A DNA stretch of 64,000 nucleotides from Streptosporangium subroseum (GCF_900188345.1 NZ_FZOD01000026.1:43248-107247); one strand, 5' to 3'. Shown: positions 44,455-53,618, counted from the stretch's first letter. Made by a program: numbers and translations. Notes: generated from the sequence alone by a model not told the origin.

Positions 44455-45863
44455 CGGGCGCCTCCATCGGTACGGTTCCACCAGTCGCGGAAGGACTCGG
44501 CGGGGATGTCGGGGATCTCGCGGGTGTTGGTCCAGGCGGACAGCGGGCCGGGGAGATGTTTGGGGACGAACCTACGGAAACGACCGCCGAGACGCTGGGC
44601 GCCCGCCAGCCGTCCGGGACTGTTGAACACCCATCCGGCGGCCCTCATGCCCAGGCGCTCGGCGCGCGGATGGGGGGCCTTGGCCCGCAGGTGGACCAGG
44701 ACCTCGGGGATGTCGATCGCCACCGGGCAGACGTCGTAGCAGGCGCCGCAGAGCGTGGAGGCGTAGGGCAGGGACGCGTCCAGCTCGGAGCTCATGCCGC
44801 GCAGCTGCGGGGTGAGGATCGCCCCGATCGGGCCGGGATAGACCGAGCCGTAGGAGTGGCCGCCCGCGCGTTCGTAGACCGGGCAGACGTTCAGGCAGGC
44901 CGAACAGCGGATGCACCTCAGCGCCTGGCGGCCGACCTTGTCGGCGAGGACCTGGGTGCGGCCGTTGTCGAGCAGGACGAGATGGAAGTCCTGGCCCTCC
45001 GTCGCTCCGGTCCAGGTGGAGGTGTAGGGGTTCATCCGCTCGCCGGTGGAGCTCCTGGGCAGAAGCTGGAGAAAGACCTCCAGGTCCCGCCAGCTCGGCA
45101 GCAGCTTCTCGATGCCGACCACGCTGATCAGCGTCTCGGGCAGGGTGAGGCACATCCGGCCGTTGCCCTCGGACTCCAGGACCACCAGCGTGCCGGTCTC
45201 GGCGATCATGAAGTTGGCGCCGGAGATCGCGACCTTGGTGGACAGGAAGCGTTCGCGCAGGTGGAGCCGGGCCGCCTCGGCGAGCGCGCGGGGCTCGTCG
45301 GTCAGCCCCTCGGGCGCCGCGCGACCCCAGTCGGCCATCTTGTCCTGGAAGATCTCACGGATCTCCGAGCGGTTCCGGTGGATCGCCGGAACCAGGATGT
45401 GCGAGGGCCAGTCGTCGCCGAGCTGCACGATCAGCTCGGCCAGGTCGGTTTCGTAGGCGGTGACGCCCTCCGCCTGGAGGGCCTCGTTCAGGCCGATCTC
45501 CTGGGTCGCCATCGACTTGACCTTGACCACGCTGGTCTCGCCGGTGGCCTTGACCAGATCGGCGACGATCCGGTTGGCCTCCTCCGCGTCGGCCGCCCAG
45601 TGGACGTGTCCGCCGGCCGCGGTGACGGCCTCCTCCAACTGGAGGAGGTAGCGCTCCAGGTTGCGCAGGGTGTGGTCCTTGATCTCCTTGCCCGCCTGGC
45701 GGAGCTCCAGCCAGTCGGGCAGCTCGCCGACCACGGTGGCCCGCTTGGCGCGGATCGTGTGCGTGGCCTTGCGGAGGTTGAACCTGAGCTGCGAGTCCTG
45801 TACGGCCGCCGCGGCGTTCACGGGGAACGCGGGCATGCCGAGGAATGTGTCGCCCCCGCTCAT
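44451..45863 (-). CDS. lutB: Iron-sulfur lactate utilisation protein B
   Basis: 470-aa Fe-S subunit. The N-terminal LUD domain (about 60-290) contains SGANFMIAETGTLVV. Two ferredoxin-like cysteine sets follow: CIRCSACLNVCPVY and CGACYDVCPVAI, binding two [4Fe-4S] clusters, and a C-terminal DUF3390-like stretch ends near DWWNRTDGG. It transfers electrons from lactate to the respiratory chain. ATG 45863; 85 nt separate it from lutA. Confidence 0.94.
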   Translation of the reverse strand: MSGGDTFLGMPAFPVNAAAAVQDSQLRFNLRKATHTIRAKRATVVGELPDWLELRQAGKEIKDHTLRNLERYLLQLEEAVTAAGGHVHWAADAEEANRIVADLVKATGETSVVKVKSMATQEIGLNEALQAEGVTAYETDLAELIVQLGDDWPSHILVPAIHRNRSEIREIFQDKMADWGRAAPEGLTDEPRALAEAARLHLRERFLSTKVAISGANFMIAETGTLVVLESEGNGRMCLTLPETLISVVGIEKLLPSWRDLEVFLQLLPRSSTGERMNPYTSTWTGATEGQDFHLVLLDNGRTQVLADKVGRQALRCIRCSACLNVCPVYERAGGHSYGSVYPGPIGAILTPQLRGMSSELDASLPYASTLCGACYDVCPVAIDIPEVLVHLRAKAPHPRAERLGMRAAGWVFNSPGRLAGAQRLGGRFRRFVPKHLPGPLSAWTNTREIPDIPAESFRDWWNRTDGGAR

Positions 45864-45948
45864 CGCACGGCCCCTTCCCCGGGCGGCGGTGTTTCACGGT
45901 CGTGGGGAGCACCGCGCCAGGAGGTCGCGGGCACCGGTGTGGCGTCGA

Positions 45949-46704
45949 TCATCGGACGACCTCCGTGGTGGCGAGGATCTCCGCGAGATGCATGATCCGG
46001 ACCCCGGTGCGCTGGCGCTTGAGGGTGCCGCCGATGTGCATCAGGCAGGAGTTGTCCGCGGCGCACAGCACCTCGGCGCCGGTGGCGGCGACGTTGCTCA
46101 CCTTGTCGCTGCACATGGCCGCGGAGATCGCCGGGTTCTTCACCGCGAAGGTGCCGCCGAAGCCGCAGCATTCGTCGGCGCCGGGGAGCGGGACCAACTC
46201 CAGCCCCTTGACCTGCTCAAGCAGGCGGGTGGGACGGTCGCCCAGGTGGAGGCCGCGCAGGGAGTGGCAGGTCGGGTGGTAGGTCACCCTGTGCGGGAAG
46301 TAGGCGCCGACGTCGGTGACGCCGAGGACGTCGATCAGGAACTCGGAGAGGTCGTAGACCTTCGGCACCATCTCGGCGACCTCGTCGGCGAAGGAGACCC
46401 CGGCGGCCGCGGTGGCGGGCGTGCGGGCGCGGGCCAGCCTCGGGTACTGCTCGCGGACCATCGCGGCGCACGATCCCGAGGGCGCGATGACCGCGTCGTA
46501 GGAGGCGAAGACGTCCACGAAGTGTCTCGCCAGCCGCCTGCCCTCCGCGGGATATCCCGTGTTGACGTGCATCTGACCGCAGCAGGTCTGCGCCTGGGGG
46601 AACTCGACGTCGCATCCGAGGCGGCGCAGCAGCGTCACGACCGCCTGCCCGGTGCCGGGGAACAGCGTGTCGTTCACACACGTGATGAACAGGGCTACGC
46701 GCAC
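45949..46704 (-). CDS. lutA: Lactate utilisation protein A, CCG-domain
   Basis: 251-aa protein with two CCG domains: TCCGQMHVNTGYP and ECCGFGGTFAVK, which bind a [4Fe-4S] or heterodisulfide-reductase-like cluster, plus further cysteines in TYHPTCHSLRG. It is the first gene of lutABC; GTG 46704 has GAAAGGAGTG upstream. Transcription should be governed by the divergent FadR-type regulator through the operator pair at 46723-46749. Confidence 0.94.
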   Translation of the reverse strand: MRVALFITCVNDTLFPGTGQAVVTLLRRLGCDVEFPQAQTCCGQMHVNTGYPAEGRRLARHFVDVFASYDAVIAPSGSCAAMVREQYPRLARARTPATAAAGVSFADEVAEMVPKVYDLSEFLIDVLGVTDVGAYFPHRVTYHPTCHSLRGLHLGDRPTRLLEQVKGLELVPLPGADECCGFGGTFAVKNPAISAAMCSDKVSNVAATGAEVLCAADNSCLMHIGGTLKRQRTGVRIMHLAEILATTEVVR

Positions 46705-46722
46705 GACACTCCTTTCGCTTTT

Positions 46723-46749
46723 TGGTCCGACCACAGTATGGTCTGACCA
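46723..46749. promoter_or_regulatory. Tandem TGGTNNNACCA operators between lutA and its regulator
   Basis: TGGTCCGACCA at 46723-46733 and TGGTCTGACCA at 46739-46749, spaced 16 nt start to start. TGGTNNNACCA is the known site type of FadR/FCD-family GntR repressors such as LldR. The pair overlaps the likely promoters of both divergent genes. Confidence 0.85.
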
Positions 46750-46773
46750 TATTTTTTCACAAGGGGAGGGCTT

Positions 46774-47508
46774 TTGAGCGGATGGGAGCCGGTACGGCGT
46801 ACCCGGGCGTTCGAGGATGTGATCGCCCAGATCGAGCTGCGCATCGCGGGTGACGGTCTCACGGTCGGCGACCGCCTGCCGGCCGAGCGCCACCTCGCCG
46901 AACAGCTCCAGGTCAGCCGGTCGTCCGTACGCGAGGCGATGCGGGTGCTGGAGACGCTGGGCGTGGTGTCGTCGCAGGCCGGACGGGGCCCCGACGCGGG
47001 CGCCGTACTGATCTCCAAACCCGCGGAGGCCCTGACCGACCTGCTCAGGCTTCACCTCGGACTGTCGAGCCTCTCCCTCGACGAGGTCGTCGACGCCCGG
47101 CTGATGATCGAGCAGTGGTCCGCCGCCCACGCCTCCGTGCACGGCGCCGACCTGTCGGTCCTGGCCGCCGCGCTGGAGCGCATGGAGCGCGCGACGACGG
47201 CCGAGGAGTTCGTCGAGCACGACACCGCGTTCCACGTCGGCATCGCCGAGGCCTCGGGGAACCGGCTGATCGCCGCCATCATGCTCTCCCTGCGGGACTC
47301 GCTCCGCCGCTACGCGGTCGAGGCCGTCGAACGCCTCGGCGACACGGCCGGGCTCATGGCCGACCACCACCGGATCTATCGGGTCATCGCCGCCGGGGAC
47401 CCCGCCGAGGCGTCGGCCGCCGTCGAAACCCACCTCCGGTACGCCTATCCCGACATCTCACCGGCCCTCCGCCCCCGGGAACACGGAGCGGAGCCGGCCG
47501 GTCCATAA
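46774..47508 (+). CDS. FadR-type GntR repressor of lactate utilisation
   Basis: 244-aa regulator. The N-terminal winged helix is RLPAERHLAEQLQVSRSSVREAM (about 34-57), and the C-terminal FCD domain carries D/H metal ligands in HDTAFHVGIAEASGN and MADHHRIYRVI. The start is a TTG at 46774 directly behind AGGGGAGGG; no ATG or GTG fits the frame better. Likely represses lutABC until lactate binds. Confidence 0.9.
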   Translation: MSGWEPVRRTRAFEDVIAQIELRIAGDGLTVGDRLPAERHLAEQLQVSRSSVREAMRVLETLGVVSSQAGRGPDAGAVLISKPAEALTDLLRLHLGLSSLSLDEVVDARLMIEQWSAAHASVHGADLSVLAAALERMERATTAEEFVEHDTAFHVGIAEASGNRLIAAIMLSLRDSLRRYAVEAVERLGDTAGLMADHHRIYRVIAAGDPAEASAAVETHLRYAYPDISPALRPREHGAEPAGP

Positions 47509-47651
47509 CGGAAGGCCAGCACTCCATCGTCCCGGTGACGGGGTTGGCCGGCGGCGCCCCCACGCACCGTTGACCGGGTTTCCCCGCGACGGGGCCTCGG
47601 AACAACCCGATCAAAATTTCGACGACATCCCGCCGGTTCCCGGCGGAAGGC

Positions 47652-49184
47652 TCACTGCCCCTTCGGGACCGGGGTCAGGGACAGGTCGGGCAGCGCGGGA
47701 GGCCGGACGGAGTCGGCCGAACGGCAGGTGGCGCCCGAGCAGGAGACCAGGGCGTCGAGCTGCTGGTTGAACTGGGCGATCACCGTGAGCGGGACCTTCG
47801 CCGCGAGGTTGTGAAGCTCGTAGGGATCCCTGGCTAAGTCGTAGAGCTGGTATTCGCCGGTCGAATAGCGGACGAAGAGGCTCTGTGCGGTCCGCATGCC
47901 CGCGTAGGCGGGGACCGGGGTCTGGCGGGCCGAGCTCTGGTTGGTCGGGCGATAGAACTCCAGCAGCACGTTCTGGCGCCAGCCGGGAGGGGTCCGGCCC
48001 CGCAGGAGCGGGAGCAGGGAGCGGCCCTCGGCGAAGCTCGGAAGCACGGCTCCGCCAAGCTCGGTGAAGGTCGGCGCGAGGTCCACGCTGGCTCCCAGGT
48101 CTTCGACGACACCACCGGGCCGGACGCCCGGTCCGCGCACCACGAGAGGCACCTTGATCGACTCGTCGAACGGGGTGGTCTTGCCCTGCGCGAGCCGGTG
48201 CTGGCCCAGGTGGAATCCGTTGTCGGAGCTGAAGAAGATGTAGGTGTTGTCCAGCTTTCCGGTGGCGCGCAGGGTCTCGACCAGGGTGCCGACCATGTCG
48301 TCCACGCTGAGCATGGCCCTGAGCCGGTTGCGGTAGCGCTCGTCGATCTTCGCGATCGTTCTCTCGCTGAACAACGGCAGGGAGCGTAGCCATAGAGGCT
48401 CGTCCCTCACGTCGCTCTGGTCGAAGGAGCCGGTACGGGGGGCGATGGCGTCGGCGAAGGCGTCGCGGTGCCGGGGCGCGTAGCTGGCCGGGTTGTGCGG
48501 CCCGATCGGGGCGAGATACAGGAAGAACGGATCGTCGCCCGGCCGGCTGACGAACGAGGCCGCCTTCTGGCTGAGCACGTCACCCAGATAGTCCTGGGCC
48601 ATGGCGCCGTAGTTTCTCAGCGCGCCGTTCTCGTTGAGCGTGTAGTTGTACTGCTGGTAGAGGTTGCTCACCGGCACGGCCCAGTCGTTCCAGCCCTGCG
48701 GCACGTAGGTGGGCGCGGCGACGTCGCCGGGATAGTGGTTGAGGTATTTGCCCAGCAGCCCGGTCCGATAGCCGGCCGACTGCATCCAGGTGCCGATTGT
48801 GGAACGTTCCAGGCCAGAGTTAAAGAATTTCGTGAAACCACCCTCGGGGGCTGTATTGGTCAGAACTCCATGGCTGTGGACATATTGGCAGCGCAGGATG
48901 GACGCGCGCGATGGGCAGCACCAGGAGTCCGGGACGAAAAAACGGTCGAAGCGGGTGCCGCCACGGACGAGCTGATTCCAGATATTCGGAAATTTCTGTA
49001 GATCGCCAGCTTCCAGGTCATCAACGAGGATGAACACGATGTTGGGTTTTTTGGCCGCCTGCGCCACGGCGGGAACCGTTCCCGAGGCGGCGAGGGCGAG
49101 GAGCAACATCAGGGAGAAAACCCTGCGGACAGCGTTAAGCACAGATGCTCGTTTCCCGGAAGACTGAATTTTGACACCTCCCAT
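47652..49184 (-). CDS. Secreted type I sulfatase
   Basis: 510-aa sulfatase. The N-terminal signal peptide has a SLMLLLALAASGTV core and an AQA-type cleavage site near residue 43. The FGly motif is C89-C-P-S-R93, so C89 should be converted to formylglycine; metal ligands D55/D56 (LVDDLEAG) and SSDNGFHLGQH are present. ATG 49184 lacks a good ribosome-binding site and GTG 49142, which still gives a full signal peptide, is an alternative. Substrate unknown. Confidence 0.92.
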   Translation of the reverse strand: MGGVKIQSSGKRASVLNAVRRVFSLMLLLALAASGTVPAVAQAAKKPNIVFILVDDLEAGDLQKFPNIWNQLVRGGTRFDRFFVPDSWCCPSRASILRCQYVHSHGVLTNTAPEGGFTKFFNSGLERSTIGTWMQSAGYRTGLLGKYLNHYPGDVAAPTYVPQGWNDWAVPVSNLYQQYNYTLNENGALRNYGAMAQDYLGDVLSQKAASFVSRPGDDPFFLYLAPIGPHNPASYAPRHRDAFADAIAPRTGSFDQSDVRDEPLWLRSLPLFSERTIAKIDERYRNRLRAMLSVDDMVGTLVETLRATGKLDNTYIFFSSDNGFHLGQHRLAQGKTTPFDESIKVPLVVRGPGVRPGGVVEDLGASVDLAPTFTELGGAVLPSFAEGRSLLPLLRGRTPPGWRQNVLLEFYRPTNQSSARQTPVPAYAGMRTAQSLFVRYSTGEYQLYDLARDPYELHNLAAKVPLTVIAQFNQQLDALVSCSGATCRSADSVRPPALPDLSLTPVPKGQ

Positions 49185-49198
49185 TCGACCAACAAAGG

Positions 49199-49212
49199 TA
49201 GAACGTGTTCTA
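49199..49212. promoter_or_regulatory. KstR-like palindrome TAGAACGTGTTCTA
   Basis: A perfect 14-bp palindrome 38 nt before the oxidoreductase start and 15 nt upstream of the sulfatase ATG. It fits the TNNAACNNGTTNNA consensus known for the TetR-type regulator KstR of steroid catabolism. Confidence 0.6.
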
Positions 49213-49250
49213 ATTACGAGGCGCGTATTCGGTGTTCGGAGGAGACCTCC

Positions 49251-50270
49251 ATGAGTAGTGATCTGAAGCTTGGCCTGAATCTCGGCTACTGGCAGCGTAA
49301 CTCCGACGACTCCACCGAACTCGTCCAGGCCGCCGAACGGCTGGGATACGAGTCCGTCTGGACGGCCGAGGCCTACGGCAGCGATGCTTTCACCCCGCTG
49401 GCCTGGTACGGCGCGCGGACCTCCCGCATCAAGCTGGGCACCTCCGTCGTCCAGATCTCAGCCAGGACCCCCGCCGCGACCGCCATGACCGCGATGACGC
49501 TCGATCACCTGACGGGCGGCCGGCTGCTCCTCGGCATCGGTGCGTCCGGACCCCAGGTGGTCGAAGGCTGGTACGGCAGACCATTCCCCAAGCCGCTCGC
49601 CCGCACCCGTGAATACGTCGAGATCATGCGCAAAATCTGGCGCCGCGAGGAGCCGGTGACCAGCGACGGCGAGCACTATCCGCTCCCCTACCCGGGCGGT
49701 GCGAACCTGGGCAAACCGCTGAAGCTGATCACCCGCCCCCTCCGCGCGGAGATCCCGCTCTATCTGGGCGCCGAGGGCCCCAAGAACGTCGCGCTCGCCG
49801 GCGAGATCGCCGACGGCTGGCTGCCGCTGTTCGTGTTCCCGGAGAAGATCGAGCGGATGTACGGCCCTTCGCTGGCCGGCACCGGGCCGGACTTCGACAT
49901 CGCCGCCATGGTCATGACACTGATCACCGACGACGTCAGATCCGCGCTGGACGGCGTGAAGATGATGCTGACCCTCTATATAGGAGGCATGGGAGCCAAG
50001 AGCCGCAACTTCCACGCCGACATCATCGGCAGGATGGGTTACGCCGAGGCCGCCGAGGAGATCCAGGCGCTCTATCTGGCCGGACGCAGGGACGAGGCGT
50101 TCAACGCGATCCCGGACGAGCTGGCCGACGGCATCTCCCTCGTCGGCCCGGTGGGCCGGATCCGCGAGCGCCTGGAGCTGTGGCGCAAGAGCCCCGTCAC
50201 CAACCTGCTGGTGATGGGCCCCCGCGACGAGGCCTCGCTGAGGACGATCCGCGATCTCGTCCTGGGCTGA
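49251..50270 (+). CDS. LLM class F420-dependent oxidoreductase
   Basis: 339-aa luciferase-like enzyme of the F420-dependent subgroup (LKLGLNLGYWQ start, AERLGYESVWTAEAYGSDAFTPLAWYGARTS, GRLLLGIGASGPQVVEGWYG). The TIM-barrel length is normal. ATG 49251 has GGAGGAGACC upstream. It follows a KstR-like palindrome, and a perfect hairpin ends the gene. Such enzymes act on CoA-thioester or lipid intermediates in mycobacteria and relatives; the actual substrate here is unknown. Confidence 0.92.
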   Translation: MSSDLKLGLNLGYWQRNSDDSTELVQAAERLGYESVWTAEAYGSDAFTPLAWYGARTSRIKLGTSVVQISARTPAATAMTAMTLDHLTGGRLLLGIGASGPQVVEGWYGRPFPKPLARTREYVEIMRKIWRREEPVTSDGEHYPLPYPGGANLGKPLKLITRPLRAEIPLYLGAEGPKNVALAGEIADGWLPLFVFPEKIERMYGPSLAGTGPDFDIAAMVMTLITDDVRSALDGVKMMLTLYIGGMGAKSRNFHADIIGRMGYAEAAEEIQALYLAGRRDEAFNAIPDELADGISLVGPVGRIRERLELWRKSPVTNLLVMGPRDEASLRTIRDLVLG

Positions 50271-50280
50271 TCCCCGCACG

Positions 50281-50313
50281 CCTCCACATGGGGCCGGCCT
50301 CCCCATGTGGAGG
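50281..50313 (+). terminator. 13-bp perfect terminator hairpin
   Basis: CCTCCACATGGGG and CCCCATGTGGAGG with a 7-nt loop, 11 nt after the oxidoreductase stop. No T-run follows. Confidence 0.8.
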
Positions 50314-50404
50314 CGTCACGGCGGATCGACTCAGAGCCCGGTTGATATATCGGTGCATCGCCTGAAACGTCGATATCCCGTCCCCAGCTGGCAGAATCCA
50401 TCGG

Positions 50405-51055
50405 GTGACGATTCGGGTGCTCATCGCGGACGACCAGCAGTTGGTGCGGACCGGTTTTCAGATGATTCTGGATGCCCAGCAGGACATGGAGGTCGTGGCG
50501 ACCGCCGCGAACGGCGCCGAGGCGGTCGAACAGGCACGGAGACTCCGGCCCGACGTGTGTCTGCTGGACATCCGGATGCCCAAGCTGGACGGCCTGGAGG
50601 CCACCCGGATCCTGGCCGGGCCGGGGGTTTCCGACCCGATGCGCGTGGTCATCGTCACCACCTTCGACCTGGACGAGTACGTCTACGGAGCGCTGCGCGC
50701 GGGGGCGACCGGGTTCCTGCTGAAGGACAGCGGGCCGACGCTGCTCATCGAGGCGGTCCGGGCCGCGGCGGCCGGGGACGCGCTGGTGTCGCCCTCGGTG
50801 ACCGTCCGCCTGCTCGAACACCTGGCCCCTCCCCGGGCCGGCTCCACCCGCCCGCCCGGCGAACCGCTCACCGAACGCGAGCTGGACGTGGTCCGCCTGG
50901 TGGCCCGGGGGCGGACCAACCAGGAGGTCGCCGCCGAGTTGTTCGTATCGCTGTCCACGATCAAGACCCATCTGGGGAGCATCCAGACAAAGCTCGGCGC
51001 CAGGAATCGAGTGGAGATCGCGGCTTGGGCGTGGGAGTCGGGTGTTGTGAGCTGA
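50405..51055 (+). CDS. Orphan NarL/FixJ-type response regulator
   Basis: 216-aa two-component regulator. Receiver domain with acidic pocket DD (residues 9-10), phospho-acceptor D54 in CLLDIRMP and K104 in FLLKDSG. C-terminal LuxR HTH: LTERELDVVRLVARG through STIKTHLGSI. GTG 50405. No histidine kinase is adjacent on either side, so its partner is elsewhere or it acts alone. Confidence 0.93.
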   Translation: MTIRVLIADDQQLVRTGFQMILDAQQDMEVVATAANGAEAVEQARRLRPDVCLLDIRMPKLDGLEATRILAGPGVSDPMRVVIVTTFDLDEYVYGALRAGATGFLLKDSGPTLLIEAVRAAAAGDALVSPSVTVRLLEHLAPPRAGSTRPPGEPLTERELDVVRLVARGRTNQEVAAELFVSLSTIKTHLGSIQTKLGARNRVEIAAWAWESGVVS

Positions 51056-51140
51056 TTACGCGGGAGCAGACTGATTAGCGGAGGAGCAGACGGGATAAAA
51101 GAAGGGCAAGTCCTTCAGCGCATGCCGGGGGGAGATATAC

Positions 51141-51917
51141 ATGCGCTTCATCTCGTCTCCACAGAAGTCTCCACAAAAAAGGTCGGCCTCGGCCGTCTAT
51201 GTGACCCTTTCCGCCCAGGTGCTCGCGACCGCCGCCCTGGTGGTGTTCGAACAGGCTCGTGGCCGGCGGCTGGCCCGGGAGATCTCAGCGCTCGGCGGCG
51301 ACCCCCATGCCCCCGGCGCGCAGGCCGTCGTCGGCGCGGTCAGCCTCTTCGCCGTCCTGATCATGTTTGCCGCCGTGACCACGATCGCGGCCGTCATCGC
51401 CTGCCTGGCCTGGCTGATCCGGGCCAGACAGGACGCGGGCCAGGCCCGGCCGGCAGCGCCTTCGGTCCTGGCCGGCTGGTTCGTACCGGGGGTCAACCTG
51501 ATCGCCCCGCCGGTGATGATGGATCGTCTGTGGTGGGCCTCCCGCCCGCCGGCGGATCGCCGTACGCGCTGGCTGGCGCTTCTCGCCGCCTGGTGGCTGA
51601 GCTGGCTGGCCGCCCTCACGCTGGTGCTGGTACGGCTGTTGTCGGGCCCGTCCCAGGGGGGCACCAGCCTGACCGGCCTCGGCCCGACCGAGCTGGCCGC
51701 CATCACGGTCGCCGCCCTGCTGTGCGCGGCGACCGTACGGCAGATCACCAGGATCCAGGCCGTGAGCGGCCGGCACCGGACCCCGGAGAGCCGCGTCGTC
51801 CCGCGACCCTTTCCCCTGAGCGTCTCTCAGGTCGCCACGGAGCCGGTCCCTCTCGTCGCCGCGGAGCCGACCCCGCACCTCACGTCGCAGGCCATGCCGC
51901 AGGCCGCCCCCAAGTGA
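51141..51917 (+). CDS. DUF4328 membrane protein
   Basis: 258-aa integral membrane protein. Four hydrophobic helices are seen at about residues 18-40, 63-92, 108-125 (FVPGVNLIAPPVMM, typical DUF4328 loop and helix) and 147-170, with a fifth near 190-205. The cytoplasmic tail is Pro/Val/Thr rich with EPVPLVAAEPTPHL repeats. ATG 51141 has GGGGGGAG upstream. Function unknown. Confidence 0.82.
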   Translation: MRFISSPQKSPQKRSASAVYVTLSAQVLATAALVVFEQARGRRLAREISALGGDPHAPGAQAVVGAVSLFAVLIMFAAVTTIAAVIACLAWLIRARQDAGQARPAAPSVLAGWFVPGVNLIAPPVMMDRLWWASRPPADRRTRWLALLAAWWLSWLAALTLVLVRLLSGPSQGGTSLTGLGPTELAAITVAALLCAATVRQITRIQAVSGRHRTPESRVVPRPFPLSVSQVATEPVPLVAAEPTPHLTSQAMPQAAPK

Positions 51918-52073
51918 TCCCGCGAGTCGCCTCCGGGCGGACCTCGGCCAACGGATCGACACCGCGGATCGGCACCGCCGGGCGGGCCTGACACCGGGGC
52001 CGTCGAGACGGGCCCGACGGCGTCACGGTGAGGTTCGGCGGTGAACAGGACTCGGCGGCGTCGAACCGGGATG

Positions 52074-52340
52074 TCAGTCCAGCGCCCTCATCAGCAGCCA
52101 GCCCTCGGCGGCCGTGTCGAAGCGGAGCTCGTAGGTGCCGCCCCTGCCGCCGGGACCGGCCTCAAGGCGCCAGAACCGGCGCTCGCCCGGGTCACTCTCG
52201 GAGATCTTCCACAACTCGCGCGCGACCACCCAGTGATCGAGGATCCGGCGGACGGTGTGGAGCCGATCGCGCCAGACGAACTGGACCGGTTGCCCCTCCC
52301 GGGTCCACACCTCGATCGGGTCGCCATAAAGTCTGCTCAA
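52074..52340 (-). CDS. DUF6504-type small protein
   Basis: 88-aa basic protein with the pattern YGDPIEVWTREGQPVQFVWR at the start and LDHWVVARELW in the middle, which I recognise as an actinobacterial DUF6504 protein, often encoded near DNA polymerase IV or similar repair genes. None of those is adjacent here. It probably folds as a small beta-barrel. ATG 52340 with GAGAGATG upstream. Confidence 0.78.
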   Translation of the reverse strand: MSRLYGDPIEVWTREGQPVQFVWRDRLHTVRRILDHWVVARELWKISESDPGERRFWRLEAGPGGRGGTYELRFDTAAEGWLLMRALD

Positions 52341-52412
52341 GACATCTCTCCCCCCGCGGCCTTCGGATGAGCACCCGGGGGAAGGCGGGTTTACCTAGTC
52401 GAACATACGTTC

Positions 52413-53168
52413 TTATGAGCTCGGGCGCAAGTCCCCCATCTGCCGTACCAGCGGGTTGGCGTCCACCGAGTTGCGGATGCTGAAGGTCACGCTGCCCGCG
52501 CGGTAGCGGTCGTCGGACCACTCGACCGGGCGTCCCTCGTGCGTGGTGGTGACCCGGCGCTGGCGCAACAGAGGGCTGCCTCGCCGTACGCCCAGCAGCT
52601 GGGAGTCCTGCACGCCCGCCGCGACCGCGTCGATGAGGTGCTCGCCGTAGGCGAAGACCAGCCCGACGCTCTCGAAGAGCGCCTGGGTGATCGACTCGCA
52701 GTCGTGGTCGATCCGCTCGACGGCCGGGGCGATCCACCCGGCGTAGACCGTCCGTTCCAGCATCACGGGCTCACCGTCGAGCGAGCGGAGCCGCAGCACC
52801 GACAGCACCGGATCACCCGGCTGGAGCGCCAGCCGTACCGCCTCGGTGACGCTCGCGCCCAGGCGGCGCTGTTCCAGCACCTGCCCCTTGACCCGGTAGC
52901 CCATCGCCCGCGCCCACTGCGCGAAGCTGTGCAGCTCGGCGAAGCTCTGGCTGCGCTCACGGCCGAGCACGATACGTCTGGCCCCCTGCCTGGACCCCAC
53001 CAGGCCCTCGGTGGCGAGTACGGCCACCGCCTGGCGGACCGTGCCGCGCGAGGCCGAGAAGCGGACGGCGAGCTCGGCCTCGGAGGGCAGCTGCGCCCCC
53101 ACGGCGTACTCGCCCCGCACGATGGCGTCGCGCAGTTCTTCCGCGATGCCCACGTAACGGGCCGTCAT
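52413..53168 (-). CDS. GntR family regulator, HutC/UTRA type
   Basis: 251-aa repressor. Winged helix at about residues 5-70 (GAQLPSEAELAVRFSASRGTVRQAV without the first residues) and a UTRA effector domain (about 85-240; MLERTVYAGWIAP, SPLLRQRRVTTTHEGRPVEW). ATG 53168 is the conventional start, but the frame is open 80 codons further up through the 36-bp repeats, so a longer form starting at GTG 53408 cannot be excluded. It is divergent from an ABC importer operon and probably represses it. Confidence 0.9.
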   Translation of the reverse strand: MTARYVGIAEELRDAIVRGEYAVGAQLPSEAELAVRFSASRGTVRQAVAVLATEGLVGSRQGARRIVLGRERSQSFAELHSFAQWARAMGYRVKGQVLEQRRLGASVTEAVRLALQPGDPVLSVLRLRSLDGEPVMLERTVYAGWIAPAVERIDHDCESITQALFESVGLVFAYGEHLIDAVAAGVQDSQLLGVRRGSPLLRQRRVTTTHEGRPVEWSDDRYRAGSVTFSIRNSVDANPLVRQMGDLRPSS

Positions 53169-53226
53169 GATCGCGCCCCCGCCGATGCCCGATCGGACAT
53201 CCGCCCGAGCGCCCGGCCGGGTCCCC

Positions 53227-53400
53227 CCGAAAGCGCCCGATCGGCTTCCCGCCCGGACACCCCTCGAAGTACCCGGCCGGCTCCCCCTCCGGACGCACCT
53301 CGAAGTACCCGGCCGGCTCCCCCTCCGGACGCCCCTCGAAGTACCCGGCCGGCTCCCCCTCCGGACGCCCCTCGCAACGCCCGCTCGGACAACCGGCTCG
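53227..53400. repeat. 36-bp tandem repeat array
   Basis: CTCGAAGTACCCGGCCGGCT begins at 53263, 53299 and 53335, three near-perfect units of exactly 36 bp; a degenerate unit precedes and another (CTCGCAACGC) begins at 53371. The period is a multiple of three, so on the minus strand it reads as a 12-aa repeat in frame with the GntR gene. Confidence 0.88.
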
Positions 53401-53618
53401 ATCCCCACCCGCTACACAATCTCGCTCCGCCTCTCAAATCCGTCCTTCCGCGCCCTGCCCGGCGCACAGTGAAAACCTCCATCTGTGCGCACTGGGCGGC
53501 CGATCCTGACCACACCATAGGCAAGCAGAACCGCCCATGAAGCCCCAGTCGTTGCATTTCACTGACGTACTTCGGGTGTTCACCGAACGGAAACCGACTA
53601 CCGACCCGCTGGGTCTAG

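Noticed and set aside
53227..53400. Possible CRISPR array from 36-bp periodicity
   Set aside because: Units are contiguous tandem repeats without spacers.
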